A stretch of 12,207 bases of DNA from Chloroflexota bacterium (GCA_021790375.1 JAJYEB010000021.1:1-12207), one strand, 5' to 3'. Counted from the first letter of the stretch, positions 1-8,014 are shown. Translations and numbers: made by a program. Notes: a model not told the origin generated them from the sequence alone.

Positions 1-1547
1 TGGACTATCTGACGATCGACCGGACCAGCCAGACCCTCTCGGGTGGGGAGGCGCAGCGGATCCGGCTGGCGACCCAGATCGGGTCGAGCCTGATGGGCGT
101 GCTCTACATCCTCGACGAACCGTCGATCGGGCTCCACCAGCGGGACAACGCGAAGCTGATCGCCACGCTCACGCGCCTGCGCGACCTGGGCAACACGCTG
201 ATCGTGGTCGAGCACGACGAGGAGACCATCCGCACCGCCGACTGGGTGGTGGACGTGGGGCCGGGGGCGGGCGAGCACGGCGGCGAGGTGGTGGCGGCCG
301 GCCCGCTCGAGGCGATCATCGAGGAGCCGCGGTCGCTCACCGGGGCGTACCTGCGGGGTGAGCGGTTCGTCCCCGTGCCGGCCCGCCGGCGCGCCGGCAA
401 CGGCCGGTCCCTGGTCGTGCGTGGCGCGCGCGCCCACAACCTGCGCGGGATCGACGTCGCGTTCCCGCTCGGCACGTTCATCTCCGTGACCGGTGTGTCG
501 GGCTCGGGGAAGAGCACGCTGATCGCGGAGGTGCTGTACCGGGCGCTGGCGAAGGCCCTGTACGGCTCGCGCGACGAGCCCGGCGAGCACGACCGGATCG
601 ACGGCGTCGACGCGATCGACAAGGTCATCGAGATCGACCAGAGCCCGATCGGGCGGACGCCCCGCTCGAACCCGGCGACGTACACCGGCGTCTTCGGGCC
701 CATCCGGGAGCTGTTCGCGGGTGTCCCCGAGGCGCGGCTGCGCGGCTACCGTGCCGGGCGCTTCAGCTTCAACGTGAAGGGCGGCCGCTGCGAGAACTGC
801 AAGGGCGACGGGATCATCAGGATCGAGATGCAGTTCCTGCCCGACGTGTACGTGCAGTGCGAGGTGTGCAAGGGCAAGCGCTACAACCGGGAAGCGCTCG
901 AGATCCACTACAAGGGCAGGTCCATCTCGGACGTGCTCGAGATGACGGTCGAGGAGGCGCTCGACCTGTTCTCCGCGGTGCCGGCCATCCACAACAAGCT
1001 GCAGACGCTCAACGACGTGGGGCTGGGCTACATCCACCTGGGCCAGCCGGCGACGACGCTGTCCGGCGGCGAGGCGCAGCGCGTGAAGCTGGCCACCGAG
1101 CTGTCCCGGCGGGCGACCGGGCGGACCGTCTACGTGCTCGACGAACCCACCACCGGCCTGCATTTCGCCGACGTCGAGAAGCTGCTGCAGGTGCTGCACC
1201 GGCTGGTCGACGCGGGCAACACCGTGATCGTGATCGAGCACAACCTCGACGTGATCAAGACGGCCGACTGGATCGTGGACCTGGGGCCCGACGGTGGCGC
1301 GCGAGGCGGGACCGTGGTGGCCGAGGGGACCCCGGAGCAGGTCGCCGCGGTCACGGCGTCGGCCACCGGCGAGTACCTGGGTCGCGTGCTGCGTGGTGAG
1401 CCGCTGGTCCCGCTCACCGATGTCACGTTCGCGGAGGCGGCGGGCCGGGCGCGAGGGGCCCCGGCGCGCGCCCGCGGCGCCGGGAACGGCCGGTCCGGCA
1501 CGACCGTGGCGCGCCGCGCGGCGGCGGTCCGGGTGCGGGACGGCTAG
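1..1547 (+). CDS. uvrA: UvrABC excision nuclease subunit A, C-terminal part (5' truncated by window)
   Basis: UvrA is the damage-recognition ATPase of nucleotide excision repair; it loads UvrB on damaged DNA in the cytoplasm. The reading frame is open from base 3, and 514 residues are visible. The signature of the first ATPase domain (LSGGEAQRIRLATQ, near bases 36-80) is followed by Walker B ILDEPS. The second domain has Walker A GVSGSGKST (bases 492-518). It also has the zinc-binding module C-x2-C-x19-C-x2-C (CENC...CEVC, near bases 790-870), the same spacing as in E. coli. A second LSGGEAQRVKLATE and VLDEPTTGLH follow. UvrA is usually about 940-970 residues, so roughly 450 N-terminal residues lie upstream. 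The last ~40 residues form an Ala/Arg/Gly-rich tail beyond the conserved domain. The TAG stop overlaps the stop of the convergent phosphorylase gene. This is a housekeeping neighbour with no evident link to the sugar locus. Confidence 0.97.
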   Translation, partial: DYLTIDRTSQTLSGGEAQRIRLATQIGSSLMGVLYILDEPSIGLHQRDNAKLIATLTRLRDLGNTLIVVEHDEETIRTADWVVDVGPGAGEHGGEVVAAGPLEAIIEEPRSLTGAYLRGERFVPVPARRRAGNGRSLVVRGARAHNLRGIDVAFPLGTFISVTGVSGSGKSTLIAEVLYRALAKALYGSRDEPGEHDRIDGVDAIDKVIEIDQSPIGRTPRSNPATYTGVFGPIRELFAGVPEARLRGYRAGRFSFNVKGGRCENCKGDGIIRIEMQFLPDVYVQCEVCKGKRYNREALEIHYKGRSISDVLEMTVEEALDLFSAVPAIHNKLQTLNDVGLGYIHLGQPATTLSGGEAQRVKLATELSRRATGRTVYVLDEPTTGLHFADVEKLLQVLHRLVDAGNTVIVIEHNLDVIKTADWIVDLGPDGGARGGTVVAEGTPEQVAAVTASATGEYLGRVLRGEPLVPLTDVTFAEAAGRARGAPARARGAGNGRSGTTVARRAAAVRVRDG

Positions 1548-1555
1548 CCCGGATC
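1526..1555. other. Inverted repeat at the convergent uvrA / GH94 gene ends
   Basis: TCCGGG (1528-1533) and CCCGGA (1548-1553) form a perfect 6-bp inverted repeat. One G-T wobble and one further G-C pair extend the stem outward. The 14-base loop contains the 8-bp palindrome GGCTAGCC, which holds both stop codons. There is no T-tract on either side, so this is not a classical intrinsic terminator. It could still slow or stop transcription from both sides in a high-GC genome. In GC-rich sequence a short inverted repeat can arise by chance. Confidence 0.3.
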
Positions 1556-4027
1556 CATCGGCCGCTGGTCCGGCGCCGCCTCGGCGCACGCCTCCACGAG
1601 CACCACCCCCCCGGGCGAGGCCGGCAGCGGCACCAGCGTACCGTCCACCACGCGGCCGTCCACCACCAGGTGGGTGACCCTGGCCACCACGCCACGCTGC
1701 TTGCGGATCGTGACCCGGTACGCGGTGCCCCGGAAGCGCCGCGTGACGCGCACGTCGCCCCAGTCCGCGGGCAGGCGCGGGTCGATTCGCAGCCCGTCAT
1801 GGTCCGGGCGGATCCCCAGGATCCACTGGGTGACCGCAACGTAGTTCCAGGCCGCCGTGCCAGTGAGCCACGAGTTCTTCGCCTCGCCGTGGGTCGGCGC
1901 GTCGCGGCCCGCGATCATCTGGGCATGCACGTACGGCTCGCAGCGGTGGATCTCCGAGATCGACTCGCGGGCCGAGGGGCAGGTGCGCAGGTAGTAGTCC
2001 AGTGCGGCGTCGCCGTGACCCAGGATGGTCTCCGCGATCATCACCCACGGGTTCGTGTGGCAGAAGATGCCGCCGTTCTCCTTGTAGCCCGGCGGGTACG
2101 AGGAGATCTCCCCAAGGCCAGCCCGGAATCTCGAGTAGGCCGGCTGGTGGAGCATGATGCCGTGTGGCGTGGCCAGCAGCTCGCGCACAGACGCGAGCGC
2201 CCGCTCGGCGCGCCCGTCCTCCACCCCGATCCCCGCCATCACGCAGATCCCCTGGGGCTCGACGAAGATCCGGCCCTCGTCATTGCGGGCCGATCCGATC
2301 GCCTCACCGGTGCGGTCGTACGCGCGACGGAACCAGGCGCCGTCCCAGCCGTGCTCGTCCACCGCGGTGCGCATGCGCTCCGCCGCGGCCCCGCAGCGCC
2401 TGGCCTCCCGGCCGTCGCCCCGGAGAGTTGCGATCTGCGCCATCTCGCGGGCCGCCAGCACGAACAATCCGGCGATGAAGACGGACTCCGCCACCCCGCT
2501 CTCCCGGTACGGCGCGGTCTGGAAGGACTCGCCGGGAATCTCCGAGGGCGAGTTCAGGTTGAGGCAGTCGTTCCAGTCGGCCCGGCCGATCAGCGGCAGC
2601 CCGTGGGGCCCGGTCCGTTCGAGGGTGTACGAGATGGAGCGCTGGAGGTGCTCGTACAGGGTCGCCTCCGTCCCCGGCCGGCCGTCGTACGGGACGAGCT
2701 CGTCGAGGACGCCCCGGTCGCCCGTCTCCTTGAGGTACGCCGCCACGGCGAGCACCAGCCAGAGCGGGTCGTCGTTGAAGTCGCTCCCCACCCCGTCGTT
2801 GCCGCGCTTCGTCAGCGGCTGGTACTGGTGGTACGCGCCGCCGCTCGGCAGCTGCGTGGCCGCGAGGTCCAGGATCCGGACCCTGGCACGCCCGGGGACC
2901 ATGTGCACGAACCCGAGGAGATCCTGGTTCGAATCGCGGAACCCCATGCCGCGGCCGATGCCGGACTCGAAGAGCGACGCGGACCGCGAGAGGTTCAGCG
3001 TGACCATGCACTGGTAGGCATTCCAGGCGTTGACCATGCGGTCGACGTGCTCGTTGCCGGTGTCGACCTCGAGGGCGCCCAGCAGCGATCGCCAGTAGCC
3101 GCGCAGCTCGTCGAACGCCTGCGCCACGCGGGCCGGACGCAGGTGCTCCTCGATCACGGGCCGCACCAGGCGCTTGTCGATGCGCTCGGAGTCCGGCGGA
3201 TCGAACTTGCGGTCGGCGGGGTTCTCCCAGTAGCCCAGCGCGAACACGACGTCGCGCGTCTCGCCCGGCGCGAGCGCGAGGCGCACATGGTGGGCCCCGA
3301 TCGGCTGCCAGCCGTTGGCCACCGAGCCGCCGCACGCCCCCCGCTCCACCGCGAGCGGCCGGTCCCAGCCCCGATACGGCCCCGTGAACGCGTCACGCTG
3401 GGTGTCGAACCCGGCGGCAGGCTCGGAGCACGCGAACCAGGCGAAATGGTCGCGCCGTTCGCGGTACTCGGACTTGTGGTAGATGACGCCGTCCTCGACC
3501 TCCACCTCGCCGATGGAGTAGTTGCGCTGGAAGTTGGTCGCGTCGTCGTTCGCGTCCCACAGGCAGAACTCGACCGTGCCGAACAGCGACAGCGATGCGG
3601 CCGTCTCGCGCTCGTTGGTGATCCGCACCCGCCAGGTCTCGAGCGTCTCGCCGAGGGGGACCTGGTACAGGATCTCGGCGCGGATCCCGGCGAACCGCGA
3701 CCGGATCACGGTGTACCCGAGCCCGTGCCGGCATTCGTAATCGTCCAGGTCGTGCGGCACCGGCTGCCAGCTCGGGCTCCAGTAAGCGCCGCTCTCGTCG
3801 TCCCGCAGGTAGACGTAGCGTCCGCCCAGGTCGAGCGGGGCGTTGTTGTACCGGTAGCGGGTCAGCCGGCGCAGCCGCGCGTCCTGGTAAAACGAGTACC
3901 CGCCCGCGGTGTTCGAGATGATCCCGATGTAGTCCTCGGTCCCGAGGTAGTTGATCCACGGCAGCGGCGTATCCGGGCGCGAGATGACGTACTCGCGTGC
4001 CTCGTCATCAAACCGCCCGAAGCGCAT
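1544..4027 (-). CDS. cbp: GH94 cellobiose phosphorylase
   Basis: Family knowledge: it catalyses reversible, inverting phosphorolysis of cellobiose to alpha-glucose 1-phosphate and glucose in the cytoplasm, saving one ATP over hydrolysis. The product is 827 residues, close to known cellobiose phosphorylases (~810-830). The N-terminal beta-sandwich opens with FDDEAREYV and NYLGTEDYIGIISNTAGGYSFY (Y29-47 region), followed by RYRYNNAPLDLGGRY. The catalytic barrel carries GFRDSNQD (R364), GSDFNDDPLW, GLPLIGRADWNDCLNLN (D487 as general acid), YPPGYKENGGIFCHTNPW (E650, H657) and NSWLTGTAAWN (T722). By memory these match Asp490, Arg362, His666 and Thr731 of the Cellvibrio gilvus enzyme. There is no signal peptide. 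The ATG at 4027 has a GGAGG 7 bases upstream; the frame is open to 4396, but that part overlaps the upstream ATPase gene. It is last in the operon, 100 bases after the ATPase. Cellobionate or laminaribiose specificity is not excluded, but the motifs favour cellobiose over chitobiose. Confidence 0.92.
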   Translation of the reverse strand: MRFGRFDDEAREYVISRPDTPLPWINYLGTEDYIGIISNTAGGYSFYQDARLRRLTRYRYNNAPLDLGGRYVYLRDDESGAYWSPSWQPVPHDLDDYECRHGLGYTVIRSRFAGIRAEILYQVPLGETLETWRVRITNERETAASLSLFGTVEFCLWDANDDATNFQRNYSIGEVEVEDGVIYHKSEYRERRDHFAWFACSEPAAGFDTQRDAFTGPYRGWDRPLAVERGACGGSVANGWQPIGAHHVRLALAPGETRDVVFALGYWENPADRKFDPPDSERIDKRLVRPVIEEHLRPARVAQAFDELRGYWRSLLGALEVDTGNEHVDRMVNAWNAYQCMVTLNLSRSASLFESGIGRGMGFRDSNQDLLGFVHMVPGRARVRILDLAATQLPSGGAYHQYQPLTKRGNDGVGSDFNDDPLWLVLAVAAYLKETGDRGVLDELVPYDGRPGTEATLYEHLQRSISYTLERTGPHGLPLIGRADWNDCLNLNSPSEIPGESFQTAPYRESGVAESVFIAGLFVLAAREMAQIATLRGDGREARRCGAAAERMRTAVDEHGWDGAWFRRAYDRTGEAIGSARNDEGRIFVEPQGICVMAGIGVEDGRAERALASVRELLATPHGIMLHQPAYSRFRAGLGEISSYPPGYKENGGIFCHTNPWVMIAETILGHGDAALDYYLRTCPSARESISEIHRCEPYVHAQMIAGRDAPTHGEAKNSWLTGTAAWNYVAVTQWILGIRPDHDGLRIDPRLPADWGDVRVTRRFRGTAYRVTIRKQRGVVARVTHLVVDGRVVDGTLVPLPASPGGVVLVEACAEAAPDQRPMDPG

Positions 4028-4127
4028 CCGCGTCCCTCCCTTCCACTCGCGCACCGCGTGCCGTCTCCCGCCCTGCGGACCCGAACGGCCGCGCGCCGCC
4101 GTCGCCCGAGCGAGCGCCTTCCGGGCC
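4028..4127 (-). other. 100-base intergenic gap before the GH94 gene
   Basis: This is the second-largest gap in the operon (the SBP-permease gap is 102 bases); most other junctions are 3 bases or overlapping. I see a strong ribosome binding site (GGAGG, 4035-4039 on the minus strand) serving the ATG at 4027. I see no LacI-type operator with the AGCGCT core, no clear -35/-10 pair and no T-tract. A weak internal promoter or processing site could be here but cannot be shown from the sequence. Confidence 0.4.
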
Positions 4128-5087
4128 TCAGCAGGCTCCCTCCAGGTACGGCCGGAAGCAGCCCACGAAGTGGTCCGCCTCCGCCTCGACCAGCCCGGTG
4201 GCCACGCCGTCGGGGGCCACCGGACCGCCGTCGGTGCCGTGTTGCGCGTGGTAGATGCACCGGCCGGCCACGTTCGCCCCCTTCGCGGCGAGGTCCGCTT
4301 CCACCTCGCTCCACTTGCGGTGGAGCTGTGGCACGGACCCCATGAGCGCGCGCGTGTAGGGATGGAGCGGGTTGCCGTACACGCGCCCGGTGGCACCCAT
4401 CTCCACGATCCGGCCGCGGCTCAGGATCACCGTCTTCTCGCTGATGTAGTTCCCCAGGGACAGGTCGTGGGTGATGAAGAGGATTCCCAGGCCGCGCCCC
4501 TTGAGATCGCCCAGCAGGTTCAGCACGTCGATCCGCGTCGAGGCGTCGAGCATGCTGATGATCTCGTCGGCCACGAGGAACCGCGTGTCGAGCAGCAGCG
4601 CCCGGGCCACGAGCAGCCGCTGGAGCTGACCGCCGCTGAGCTGGTGCGGATACTTGTGGAGGATCTGCGCCGGGTCGAGCATCACCGACTCGAGCGACTC
4701 CTCCACCTTCCGCCGCCAGTCGGCGTCGCCCGCGTCCCGGAAGTAGGTGCCCCGGAGCAGGTCGAAGATGTGGTCCACCTTGAAGACCGGGTTGTAGGAG
4801 CTGAACGGATCCTGGAACACGCCCTGCACGCTCCGGTAGTAGGCGCGGAGGGAGTCGCCGTCGAGCCGTGCGATGTCGGTGCCGTCGAAGGTGATCGAGC
4901 CGCTGGTCACGCCGATCAGCCGGAGGATCATCTTCCCGATCGTCGACTTGCCGCTGCCGCTCTCGCCGATCAGCGACACGACCTCTCCGGCCCGCACGGT
5001 GAAGCTGACGTCGCGGACGGCCGTGAGGCCGGTGCCGCCGAACGCGCCGACCCGGTAGACCTTGCTGACCCCGTCGAGCTGCAGCAT
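4128..5087 (-). CDS. Opp/Dpp-family ABC transporter ATPase (second, DppF/OppF-like)
   Basis: This is one of the two cytoplasmic ATPases that power the importer encoded upstream, 319 residues. Walker A GESGSGKST (41-49), Q-loop FQDP (Q92), signature LSGGQLQR (150-157), Walker B FLVADE (E175) and switch His ITHD (H207) are all intact, so it should hydrolyse ATP. NPLHPYTRALMGSVPQ (239-254) is the C-terminal oligopeptide-transporter ATPase motif. The following tail has only scattered cysteines (277, 310, 319), not the full four-Cys cluster of its partner. The D-loop region reads DEIISMLD where most relatives have DEPxSALD. The stop-to-start junction with the preceding gene is 3 bases (TGA GCC ATG), with a GGAAGG-type ribosome binding site inside the end of that gene, implying translational coupling. 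Transport of cellobiose rather than peptide is inferred from context only. Confidence 0.93.
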   Translation of the reverse strand: MLQLDGVSKVYRVGAFGGTGLTAVRDVSFTVRAGEVVSLIGESGSGKSTIGKMILRLIGVTSGSITFDGTDIARLDGDSLRAYYRSVQGVFQDPFSSYNPVFKVDHIFDLLRGTYFRDAGDADWRRKVEESLESVMLDPAQILHKYPHQLSGGQLQRLLVARALLLDTRFLVADEIISMLDASTRIDVLNLLGDLKGRGLGILFITHDLSLGNYISEKTVILSRGRIVEMGATGRVYGNPLHPYTRALMGSVPQLHRKWSEVEADLAAKGANVAGRCIYHAQHGTDGGPVAPDGVATGLVEAEADHFVGCFRPYLEGAC

Positions 5088-5090
5088 GGC

Positions 5091-6041
5091 TCAGGCCACC
5101 TTCCAGCACGCCACGGAGTGATCGGGCGCGACCTCGACGAAGGGAGGCTCCTCGGCGCACTTCTCGAATGCCAGCGGGCAACGGTCCCTGAACCGGCACC
5201 CGGGCGGCGGGTTGAGGAGCGACGGCGGCGTCCCCGGGATCCCGGACAGGCGTCGCTCGTCGAACCGGACGCCGACCTCCGGGAGCGACGAGATCAACAG
5301 GTCCGTGTACGGGTGGAGCGCCTTCTGCATTATGACGCTCGTCGGTGCCTTCTCGGCCAGCTTGCCCGCGTACATGATCGTCAGGGTGTCCGCGACCTGG
5401 TAGAGGATCGAGACGTCGTGGGTGATCACGATCATGCCCTTCACGAAGCCGCGCGCGCGGAACTCCACCAGCGTTTCGGCGACGGCCCGCTGGCTCGTCA
5501 CGTCCAGCGCCGAGGTGATCTCGTCGGCGATGAGCAGGGACGGGTTCAGCAGCGTGGACAGGACCATGACCATGCGCTGCTTCATGCCGCCGGAGAGCTC
5601 GATCGGGTAGCGATCGAGGACGGCTTCCGTCAGGCCCACGAGGAGCAGCCGGCGCTCCAGCTCGGTGCGCATCTCGCCGAACCTCACGCCGCGCGACTCG
5701 AGCAGGTCCGCTACCATGCGCCCGATCTTGCGGGTGGGGTTCAGGGCGCTCATCGCGTACTGCGGGATGATCGAGATGTCCTTGAAGCGGAACTCGTCCA
5801 TCCGGTCCATGTCGGCGATGGGGAGCTCGAGGCCGTCCAGCCGGACGGTGCCCGCCACGTACTTCATCCGGCCGTCGATGCGGACCAGGCTGTTGCCGAG
5901 CGTGGACTTGCCGCACCCCGATTCCCCGGCCAGCCCCATGATCTCGCCGTCGGCGAGGTCGAACGTGACACCGTCGAGAGCCCGCACGTCGCCCGCGAGC
6001 GTTCGGTAGTAGACGCGCAGGTCGGTCACCTGGAGGGTCAT
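5091..6041 (-). CDS. Opp/Dpp-family ABC transporter ATPase (first, DppD/OppD-like)
   Basis: This 316-residue protein is the partner ATPase of the heterodimeric nucleotide-binding pair. Walker A is GESGCGKST (39-47), the Q-loop is IIPQ (Q94), the signature is LSGGMKQR (149-156), Walker B is LLIADE (E174), and the switch histidine is in ITHD (H208). ALHPYTDLLISSLPE (241-255) is the oligopeptide-transporter ATPase motif. The end carries CRFRDRCPLAFEKC...C (Cys282, 288, 295, 312), the four-cysteine pattern found at the C terminus of many Opp/Dpp ATPases and proposed to hold an iron-sulfur cluster. Walker B continues DEITSALD instead of DEPTSALD. It starts with ATG 3 bases after the permease stop, at the same TGA GCC ATG junction as the next gene. 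It acts at the inner face of the membrane with the two permeases. The substrate is not readable from this subunit. Confidence 0.93.
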   Translation of the reverse strand: MTLQVTDLRVYYRTLAGDVRALDGVTFDLADGEIMGLAGESGCGKSTLGNSLVRIDGRMKYVAGTVRLDGLELPIADMDRMDEFRFKDISIIPQYAMSALNPTRKIGRMVADLLESRGVRFGEMRTELERRLLLVGLTEAVLDRYPIELSGGMKQRMVMVLSTLLNPSLLIADEITSALDVTSQRAVAETLVEFRARGFVKGMIVITHDVSILYQVADTLTIMYAGKLAEKAPTSVIMQKALHPYTDLLISSLPEVGVRFDERRLSGIPGTPPSLLNPPPGCRFRDRCPLAFEKCAEEPPFVEVAPDHSVACWKVA

Positions 6042-6044
6042 GGC

Positions 6045-7025
6045 TCAGGCTTCCCGCAGGCGCGGGTTGAAGATCTCGTCGAGGCCGACGTTCATCACGT
6101 ACAGCGCGCCGACGATCGCGGTGATCCCGAGACCGGGCGGGATGAACCACCACCACATCCCGAGCTGCAGGGCGCTCCAGGCGACGGCGTTGTACATCAT
6201 CAGCCCCAGCGAGGTCCCGTCGGTCGGGCCCAGGCCGATGAAGTCGAGGGACGCGGCGATGAGGATCGAGCCGCCGAAGAGCAGGATGAATGTCAGGAAC
6301 AGGTACGAGCTCATGTTCGGGGCGATCTCCCGGAAGATCACCCGGAGACTCGAGGCGCCGCTCATGCGGGCGAGGTCCACGAACTCGCGCGTCTTGAGCG
6401 AGAACGTCTGGGCACGGATGGCGCGCGCCGCCCACGGCCACGACGTGAGCCCGATGAAGATGGCCTCGACGAACAGCCCCCGCGCGCTCAGGTAGGCCGT
6501 GACCACCAGGAGCAGGGCCAGCGTGGGGATCACGAGGACGACGTTGGTGATCATGTTGAGGATCTCGTCCAGCACGCCGCCCCGGTAACCGGCCACGAAA
6601 CCGACGGTCATGCCGATCAGGGCCGCCAGCCCGCCTCCGGTGAGACCCACCAGGAACGTCGCGGTGAGGCCCGAGGCGAACTGCGCGAAGACGTCCTGGC
6701 CGAAGGTCGTCGTCCCGAACCAGTAGTCGGCCGACGGCGGCGCGCCCAGCGGGCCCACGAACGCGTTGGGGTCGCCCGGTCGCAGGATCGGTCCCACGAC
6801 GGCGATCACGAGGAGCACCAGGAGGATCGCCACCGAGACCAGGACCTTCCTGCCGTGCAGCGCGAAGTACAGGATCTCGCGGCGCCGGCCGACGGTCTCG
6901 GACGGCAGGCGGCCGGGGGCCGTCCGCGGCACAGGTGCCTCGTGCGGCGCAACGGCGCCCGTCAGGGCCGTCACGGGGGAGCCGCCGGGTGGCACGCCGC
7001 GGTCCGTCGGGGTCTGGTGACTCAT
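6045..7025 (-). CDS. Opp/Dpp-family ABC transporter permease (DppC/OppC-like)
   Basis: This 326-residue membrane subunit of the importer has an unusually long, Pro- and Ala-rich cytoplasmic N-terminus of about 55 residues. TM1 (about 60-80) follows, then PSADYWFGTTTFGQDVFAQF (97-116), which is the typical DppC segment ahead of the permease domain. Further hydrophobic segments lie near 123-146, 155-178, 185-200, 240-262 and 290-315. The EAA loop that docks on the ATPase is visible as REFVDLARMSGASSLRVIFRE (213-233). The ATG at 7025 overlaps the preceding stop as ATGA, with a G-rich Shine-Dalgarno-like run just upstream, so translation is probably coupled to the first permease. The frame is open to 8021, but that part is a shadow of the first permease gene and reads as Arg/Pro-rich nonsense. 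Confidence 0.93.
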   Translation of the reverse strand: MSHQTPTDRGVPPGGSPVTALTGAVAPHEAPVPRTAPGRLPSETVGRRREILYFALHGRKVLVSVAILLVLLVIAVVGPILRPGDPNAFVGPLGAPPSADYWFGTTTFGQDVFAQFASGLTATFLVGLTGGGLAALIGMTVGFVAGYRGGVLDEILNMITNVVLVIPTLALLLVVTAYLSARGLFVEAIFIGLTSWPWAARAIRAQTFSLKTREFVDLARMSGASSLRVIFREIAPNMSSYLFLTFILLFGGSILIAASLDFIGLGPTDGTSLGLMMYNAVAWSALQLGMWWWFIPPGLGITAIVGALYVMNVGLDEIFNPRLREA

Positions 7026-8014
7026 GCCGATTCCCCCCGCATGCCGAGCCGCGTGCGCGGGTCGACCAGGACGTACGCGATGTCGACCAGGAAGTTCGCG
7101 ACGAGCACGCCCCCGATCACGAACAGGAAGATCCCCTGGAGCAGGAAGTAGTCCTCGTTCTGGACCGCGGCGAGGAGCAGCTTCCCGATGCCCGGATACG
7201 AGAAGACGATCTCGGTCACCAGGGCGCCGGCCACGATGACGCCCAGCTGCAGGGCGAGGCCGGTGATCTGGGGCAGCATCGCGTTGCGGAACGCGTACCG
7301 CCGGATGAGGCCGGACGGGGCGCCGAGCGCCTTGAGGTACCTGGAGTAGTCGGCGTCGAGCTCGTAGATGATCATGTTGCGCATCCCGATCGCCCAGCCC
7401 CCGAACATCACCAGGAACAGCGACGCGAACGGCATGACCCAGTGCGCCAGCAGGCTGCCGATGAACGTCCACGTGAGCGACGGCTCGAGCGCGTAGCTGT
7501 ACCCGCCCGAGATCGGGAAGATCCCGAGGACGATGCCGAAGACCCACGCGACGACGATCGCGAGCCACATATAGGGCGTCGCGGTGAGGATGTACCCGAT
7601 GGGCAGGACGGCGTTGTCCAGCAGCGCCCGGCGGGCCGCCAGCGCACCGAACTTGTTGCCGGCCCACCAGCTGAGGAGGATGGCGGGGACGAGCAGCGCC
7701 AGCGTATACGGCACGGCGTCCATGATCACCTTCGCCACGGGGGCGCCGGACAGGTAGACGCTCCTCCCGAGATCGCCATGCAGAAGCGCGGCCCAGAAGT
7801 TCACGTACTGCTGGATGAACGGCTGATCGAGCCCGAAGAGGTTGTTGTAGTAGGCGGTCATCGCGGGCACCGCCTCGGGGGGAAGCGCGCTGCGCGAGAG
7901 CAGCGTCTGGACGGGGTTCCCCGGCATGAACCGCGGGATCAGCCAGTCGATGGTGGCCGCGACGAAGAACGTGAGCAGGTAGATGGAGAGCTTGCGCCCG
8001 AAGTAGCGTCGCAC
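7022..8014 (-). CDS. Opp/Dpp-family ABC transporter permease (DppB/OppB-like)
   Basis: This 330-residue membrane subunit pairs with the DppC-like protein to form the translocation path. The start MRRYFGRKLS followed by a first TM helix (about 10-30) and RFMPGNP is the family's standard N-terminus. FGLDQPFIQQYVNFWAALLHGDLGRS (60-85) is the conserved periplasmic segment. Further helices lie near 103-125, 140-165, 187-210, 250-271 and 293-315. The EAA loop is DYSRYLKALGAPSGLIRRYAFRNA (222-245). The start is GTG at 8014, chosen because it gives the family N-terminus exactly. An ATG 7 bases upstream is in another frame. AGGA lies about 11 bases upstream, a rather distant ribosome binding site. The 4-base ATGA overlap joins it to the next permease. 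It follows a 102-base gap with two hairpins after the SBP gene. Confidence 0.93.
   Translation of the reverse strand: MRRYFGRKLSIYLLTFFVAATIDWLIPRFMPGNPVQTLLSRSALPPEAVPAMTAYYNNLFGLDQPFIQQYVNFWAALLHGDLGRSVYLSGAPVAKVIMDAVPYTLALLVPAILLSWWAGNKFGALAARRALLDNAVLPIGYILTATPYMWLAIVVAWVFGIVLGIFPISGGYSYALEPSLTWTFIGSLLAHWVMPFASLFLVMFGGWAIGMRNMIIYELDADYSRYLKALGAPSGLIRRYAFRNAMLPQITGLALQLGVIVAGALVTEIVFSYPGIGKLLLAAVQNEDYFLLQGIFLFVIGGVLVANFLVDIAYVLVDPRTRLGMRGESA

Noticed and set aside
93..1547. ATG at 93 as the start of a short UvrA-like protein
   Set aside because: The frame is open to the window edge and the first-domain signature lies upstream of this ATG, so it is internal to a full-length uvrA.
1670..4345. 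An 891-codon open frame on the plus strand opposite the GH94 gene
   Set aside because: It is the antisense of a firmly identified gene. The product is rich in Arg, Val and His with no domain, and GC-rich third positions explain the lack of stops.
4028..4396. A longer start for the GH94 protein
   Set aside because: The added residues overlap the end of the ATPase gene and have no similarity to the GH94 N-terminus, while ATG 4027 has a strong GGAGG and the family start.
3862..6441. An 859-codon minus-strand frame across both ATPases
   Set aside because: It is out of frame with the ATPases, which have complete Walker and signature motifs; this frame reads as Arg/Pro-rich nonsense.
3951..7151. 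A 1066-codon open frame on the plus strand opposite the ATPase and permease genes
   Set aside because: It spans several real genes in antisense, shows Glu/Asp/His/Arg-rich low-complexity sequence and no recognisable motif; a GC artefact.
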